From contig CATPCO010000200.1 in the NCBI GenBank assembly GCA_955652925.1, forward strand, positions 1 to 9,905: DNA of 9,905 nt, written 5' to 3'. The notes beneath the pieces were generated by a model that was not told the origin of the DNA, ran no database searches, and saw only the letters and a list, made by a program, of their open reading frames with translations. The DNA comes from an uncultured Xanthobacteraceae bacterium (GTDB taxonomy: Bacteria; Pseudomonadota; Alphaproteobacteria; Rhizobiales; Xanthobacteraceae). A program made the position numbers and the translations under genes. Shown piece after piece: positions 7,064-9,905 of this stretch; position 1 is the stretch's first letter, and every line of letters starts with the position of its first letter.

Positions 7064-7960
7064 TCAGCGCTGGAGATCCTCCGGCAGCAGCCAATCGGTC
7101 CGCAGCGCGCGCCGCATCAGTTCCTTATTGAGGTGCGGCGCGATCGTCTTTCCGAACGCCTTGGCGACCTGCTGATACTCGTCCATGCAATTGCCTGCAC
7201 GCGCACTGGGAAGCACGCGGTCGAGCAGGCCTTTTTCTACCAGGTCCTTGAAAACCTCCAGATCTCCCCCATAGGCGATGCACAGCGTGTTGTAGGCGCG
7301 CTGTGGAGCGACGCTGGATGCGCTCGCGTAATTGTACTGTTTGTTGTTGGTGCGGATGTAATAATCATACGTATCCCAAACGTAATAGGTGCCCTTCACG
7401 ACAGTACGGGCGACGTCCTTGCCAAACTGCAGCCCGACAAAACTTGCCAGCTGATCCGCCGCATCCTCCTCGGCGCCGAAGCGCGAGACTTTCAGCATGT
7501 CGAAAACGGCGTGTGCGGCTTCATGCAGGACGATGCCGAGCAGCCCTCCCACGATCACTTCCTGACGCGTCGCGAAGGAGGCCGGCGGCTGCAGCGTCTC
7601 GAGAAAGCGCAGCCACTGATAACAGATGGTCAACGAATATTCGATCGGCGTGTAGAAGACTTCCGGGCCGGGCGTCCCTTCCGGGCATTCCTTCATCAGC
7701 AGTCGGAGAGTCTTGGGCCATTGCACTGCTGCGAGGAACTGGCTGAGCTCCTGGAGAACGCGCCGTTGTCTCATCTTCTGGTAGAGCGGCAGGAGATCCG
7801 GATCGCGGGGCTCGTAATAATCGATCGCGATCACCGCATTCTCGAACGGTGTCGAGACCTGCGCCACTGCGCAGAAAGCGCCCGCCACCAGGAAAACGGC
7901 AGTGAGCCATATGCGCGACGTCGTCCAGCTGATCAGTTCGCGCTCCCGAAGTTGATCCAT
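7064..7960 (-). CDS. Exported DUF4344 putative metallopeptidase, zinc site intact
   Basis: This 298-residue protein has an N-terminal export signal: RIWLTAVFLVAGAFCAVA (17-34) after a polar leader. It matches the DUF4344 family (Pfam 'putative metallopeptidase'). The zinc motif HEAAH is at 146-150 in GIVLHEAAHAVFD, followed by the family block FGAEEDAADQLASF (161-174), whose Glu164/Glu165 probably supply the third ligand. Other family landmarks are ITICYQW-like SLTICYQW (109-116) and the late block RAYNTLCIAYGGD (221-233). The ATG at 7960 lies 28 bases inside the end of the upstream paralogue, with only a weak ribosome site, so translational coupling is likely. No other start codon lies before the signal peptide. 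No substrate is known for the family, so peptidase activity is inferred from the motif. Confidence 0.87.
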   Translation of the reverse strand: MDQLRERELISWTTSRIWLTAVFLVAGAFCAVAQVSTPFENAVIAIDYYEPRDPDLLPLYQKMRQRRVLQELSQFLAAVQWPKTLRLLMKECPEGTPGPEVFYTPIEYSLTICYQWLRFLETLQPPASFATRQEVIVGGLLGIVLHEAAHAVFDMLKVSRFGAEEDAADQLASFVGLQFGKDVARTVVKGTYYVWDTYDYYIRTNNKQYNYASASSVAPQRAYNTLCIAYGGDLEVFKDLVEKGLLDRVLPSARAGNCMDEYQQVAKAFGKTIAPHLNKELMRRALRTDWLLPEDLQR

Positions 7961-8844
7961 TTGGCCGCTTGCACCGCATCGAGGCGGACCTGATCAAGGT
8001 GGGGACCGATCTCGTTCAGGAACGCCATTTTGACCAGATCGTATTCTCGCGGGCAACTGGCGGCCCGGTCGGGGGGTAGGCTTCCCGCTGTCGAGCTGGC
8101 GACGAAATTGGCGAACGAGCGGTCGGGGTCGACCTTGAAAGCTTTCCTCTGCTCGCCGCCGTACGCCATGCAGAGCGTGGTGTAGTAGCGCTGCGCAACC
8201 GCGCCGCGCACATCCGCGAAATCCGGAGCCGCGGTCGCATTTCCGGCCAGGAACCAGGCGGTGCCCATCACCGTGTTCCACGCCACGTCGGGGCCGAACT
8301 GCAGCATGAGGAACGCTGCCAGCCGGTCGGCAGCATCGTCGACGCGGCCCCACACCGGCGTATCCATGAGGGTGAAGACCGCCATCGCTACATCATGCAG
8401 GAGAGCCTGCACCACTGGGCCGACGACGGCGCTTTCAGTGGTTACCGGCCCTTGCGCGAGAATCACGGTCGCCTTGGGTGCAAGGCGCTCGACCTGCTCG
8501 ATGTACTCGTAGCAGAGAGTCACCGGACCGAGCGACTTGTATCTCACCAGGGTGGCACCGCACTGGTCTATCTTCACAACGAGCTTTTGGTCCAATCTCA
8601 ACGGCGACAGGAAGGCTTGCAGCGTCTCCAGCACGCGGCGGCTTCTGAGCCGTTCGTAGATGGCGCCGAATTCCGCAGCGGAAGGCTGCACGTAGGCAAT
8701 CTCTATCTGCTCGTTGGGCGCGACTGCGGGGGGTTGCGCGATCGAAGCATGCCCGAGGACCAGGAGCACGCACGCTGTGGCGAGGAGGGTTCTCAAAACC
8801 TCCCTCCGGCGCAAGGCACGCAATATTCGGGGATTGTGTGGCAT
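7933..8844 (-). CDS. Exported DUF4344 paralogue with lost zinc site (pseudo-peptidase)
   Basis: This 303-residue protein is the first gene of the pair. It has an Arg-rich N-region (RRRE, 12-15) and a hydrophobic core (LLATACVLLVLGHASIA, 20-36), so it is exported. It aligns along its length with the downstream gene: RRVLETLQAFLSPL against RRVLQELSQFLAAV, VTLCYEYIEQVERL against LTICYQWLRFLETL, DDAADRLAAFLMLQFGPDVA against EDAADQLASFVGLQFGKDVA, and YYTTLCMAYGGE against AYNTLCIAYGGD. At the active site, LLHDVAMAVF (148-157) replaces VLHEAAHAVF, so the catalytic Glu is Asp151 and the second His is Met154. GRVDDAAD replaces GAEEDAAD, removing the acidic third ligand or changing it to Asp169. The frame and hydrophobic core are intact, so the gene looks selected for, not decayed. 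It may be a regulatory, chaperone or binding partner (inference). The ATG at 8844 has only a weak ribosome site. Confidence 0.85.
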   Translation of the reverse strand: MPHNPRILRALRRREVLRTLLATACVLLVLGHASIAQPPAVAPNEQIEIAYVQPSAAEFGAIYERLRSRRVLETLQAFLSPLRLDQKLVVKIDQCGATLVRYKSLGPVTLCYEYIEQVERLAPKATVILAQGPVTTESAVVGPVVQALLHDVAMAVFTLMDTPVWGRVDDAADRLAAFLMLQFGPDVAWNTVMGTAWFLAGNATAAPDFADVRGAVAQRYYTTLCMAYGGEQRKAFKVDPDRSFANFVASSTAGSLPPDRAASCPREYDLVKMAFLNEIGPHLDQVRLDAVQAAKWINFGSAN

Positions 8845-8889
8845 GGCGCTTTCGACATTGGAGAGACTGTTTCAAAAAGGATACCACGC

Positions 8890-8913
8890 CTATCGTAGAT
8901 CTTCGAGCGGCAT
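8890..8913 (-). other. Seven-codon mini-ORF with a strong ribosome site (possible leader)
   Basis: An ATG at 8913 stands 8 bases after GGAGGGAG (8922-8929 on the minus strand), the best ribosome site in this intergenic region. It encodes MPLEDLR and stops 45 bases before the first DUF4344 gene, which itself has a poor ribosome site. It could be a leader, the relic of a lost gene start, or chance. Nothing else was recognised in 8845-8996. Confidence 0.25.
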
Positions 8914-8996
8914 GCTGCTCACTCCCTCCGAGGGATTGGGCACGATCCTTTGGGAAAGTGAATAGCGGCCGGCACTTTGGCAGAGAGCGAGGTTGC

Positions 8997-9170
8997 TCAC
9001 CGAACACCTAGCACACGCTGCCAGATTGTGCCGCCCAGATATTTTGTGAAAATGACGTAATAGGCGACGATCAGCGCAGCCAGGATAAGCGCGGGGCCGC
9101 CTTGAAGCTCGAAGCCTCCGCTGGTCGTACTGCTCGTGGCCAGCCACCGAGTTTGCTGCGCGAGTGTGCA
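8997..9170 (-). pseudogene. C-terminal tail of a membrane protein, possible permease relic
   Basis: This 57-codon frame has no usable start. It begins after a TGA at 9171-9173 and ends with TGA at 8997. It reads like a genuine C-terminus: GGFELQGG, then one hydrophobic helix ALILAALIVAYYVIFTKYLG, then the basic amphipathic end GTIWQRVLGVR. Third-position G/C preference is good through the helix. It lies directly downstream of, and in the same direction as, the ABC transporter binding-protein gene, so a deleted cognate permease is a reasonable guess. I could not match it to a specific permease family. The overlapping 96-residue frame in another phase (8890-9180) is Arg- and Cys-rich and is taken as a shadow. 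Confidence 0.4.
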
Positions 9171-9199
9171 TCAACTTCACCGGACCGCGCTCTACGCGG

Positions 9200-9905
9200 C
9201 TAGCGCGCGAATTTGCGCTCCAGGGCGGAGAAGAATCCCTCTGCGCGCAACGCCTCGATGAGGCTCATATCGACGTAATCCTCGAGTGTCGCACTGCCGC
9301 CGGGGAATTGCGCCAGAATATTTTGCGCGCCTTGCACTGAGATCTCGAGGTTCGGAGGCGATTGCGCCCTGAAATCATCGTAGGCGATGCCGAGAATCGT
9401 CGTATCGGTAATCCTGAGCTCCTTGGCCAATACTGCCTTGGCACGCACCGCATCGCGTAGCGCGAGATGATTGCCTTCCGCGCTGGCCCTCAAAAACCGC
9501 ACCAGCACGTCCGCCCGTTGGGCGATGTCCGCCTGGCGTACCACAATCGAGCTGAATACCCAGGCAATCTGCTCGGGCACGAGATCAATCAGCACATTGA
9601 CCCCTTGCGCGCGCGCGAGCGACGCGAGCGGCTCGTTGAGCGGTGTGGCTTTGATCTCTCCGGATTTCACCGCCTCGAGGCGGCGCGTCCCGCCGCCGTA
9701 TTCCTTGAGAATCACATCGTTCCGGCCGAGCCCCAGGCGTTGCAGGGCGAGCGTCACGGTTGAATCGCTTTCGGAGCCGAATGTGCTCACTCCGATGACG
9801 CCGCCCTTGAGATCGGCCGCGGTCCTTATCCCGGGCGCTGAGAAAAACGTGAAACGGATCACGTTGCTCAACGAGCCGATGGACCGCAGATTCCCGCCGG
9901 CGCGA
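9200..9905 (-). CDS. ABC transporter substrate-binding protein, NitT/TauT type (partial)
   Basis: The gene runs off the right edge; the last 234 residues are present and the signal peptide and N-terminal part are outside the window. It resembles the NMT1/THI5-like periplasmic binding proteins of nitrate, sulfonate, taurine and similar importers. Characteristic parts are RFTFFSAPGIRTAADLKGGV, IGVSTFGSESDSTVTLALQR, the VILKEYGGGTRRLEAVKSGE block (the usual 'GG..RL.A...G' of the family), and IKATPLNEPLASLARAQG. The C-terminal lobe ends with YVDMSLIEALRAEGFFSALE. The TTG reading as a start at 9871 is internal, because the same frame continues upstream with GGNLRSIGS, a typical family segment. The substrate cannot be told from sequence. 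After the TAG (9200-9202) comes CCGCG-TAGAG-CGCGG, a small hairpin. Confidence 0.85.
   Translation of the reverse strand, partial: RAGGNLRSIGSLSNVIRFTFFSAPGIRTAADLKGGVIGVSTFGSESDSTVTLALQRLGLGRNDVILKEYGGGTRRLEAVKSGEIKATPLNEPLASLARAQGVNVLIDLVPEQIAWVFSSIVVRQADIAQRADVLVRFLRASAEGNHLALRDAVRAKAVLAKELRITDTTILGIAYDDFRAQSPPNLEISVQGAQNILAQFPGGSATLEDYVDMSLIEALRAEGFFSALERKFAR

Noticed and set aside
7133..7993. 286-codon plus-strand frame across the DUF4344 genes
   Set aside because: It is the antisense shadow of the HEAAH-containing gene, whose family motifs are unambiguous.
8890..9180. 96-codon minus-strand frame
   Set aside because: Its product is Arg/Cys/Ser-rich without hydrophobic order, and another phase of the same DNA gives a plausible membrane helix.

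Overview
The window is GC-rich DNA with coding style and gene content typical of an alphaproteobacterium of the Bradyrhizobium/Rhodopseudomonas type. This placement is an inference from the small 78-residue Bradyrhizobium-style hypothetical protein, the TIR-membrane-TPR architecture, the DUF4344 proteins and the codon bias. No rRNA or tRNA gene, CRISPR array or intact insertion sequence is visible.

Layout. Positions 1-1121 are decayed: a minus-strand fragment of an oligoendopeptidase F gene (288-1121) has lost its N-terminal end and its whole zinc catalytic domain, and an unrecognised small frame (55-318) begins where the peptidase homology stops. Positions 1340-3925 (+) carry a large gene for a TIR domain, one membrane helix, a coiled coil, seven in-phase 48-residue TPR-like repeats and a compositionally different C-terminal domain. 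A perfect GC-rich hairpin (3933-3958) separates it from a convergent small hypothetical gene (3955-4191, -). Divergent from that, 4319-6952 (+) encodes an exported protein built of about ten Asp-box (BNR/sortilin-like) propeller motifs. Facing it, 7064-8844 (-) is a two-gene overlapping operon of exported DUF4344 putative metallopeptidases. The upstream copy has lost the HExxH zinc site and the downstream copy keeps it. At the right edge, 9200-9905 (-) is the C-terminal part of a NitT/TauT-type ABC transporter substrate-binding protein, followed by a short membrane-protein tail (8997-9170) that may be the relic of a permease.

How the genes may work together. The propeller protein and the two DUF4344 proteins are all predicted to be exported, so a common extracytoplasmic role is possible, but their convergent orientation means separate promoters. 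The TIR-TPR protein has the features of an inner-membrane NAD-hydrolysing or signalling sensor. It has no recognisable partner gene in the window. The most noteworthy points are the active/inactive DUF4344 pair and the architecture of the TIR-TPR protein. I did not find a clearly new multi-gene system.
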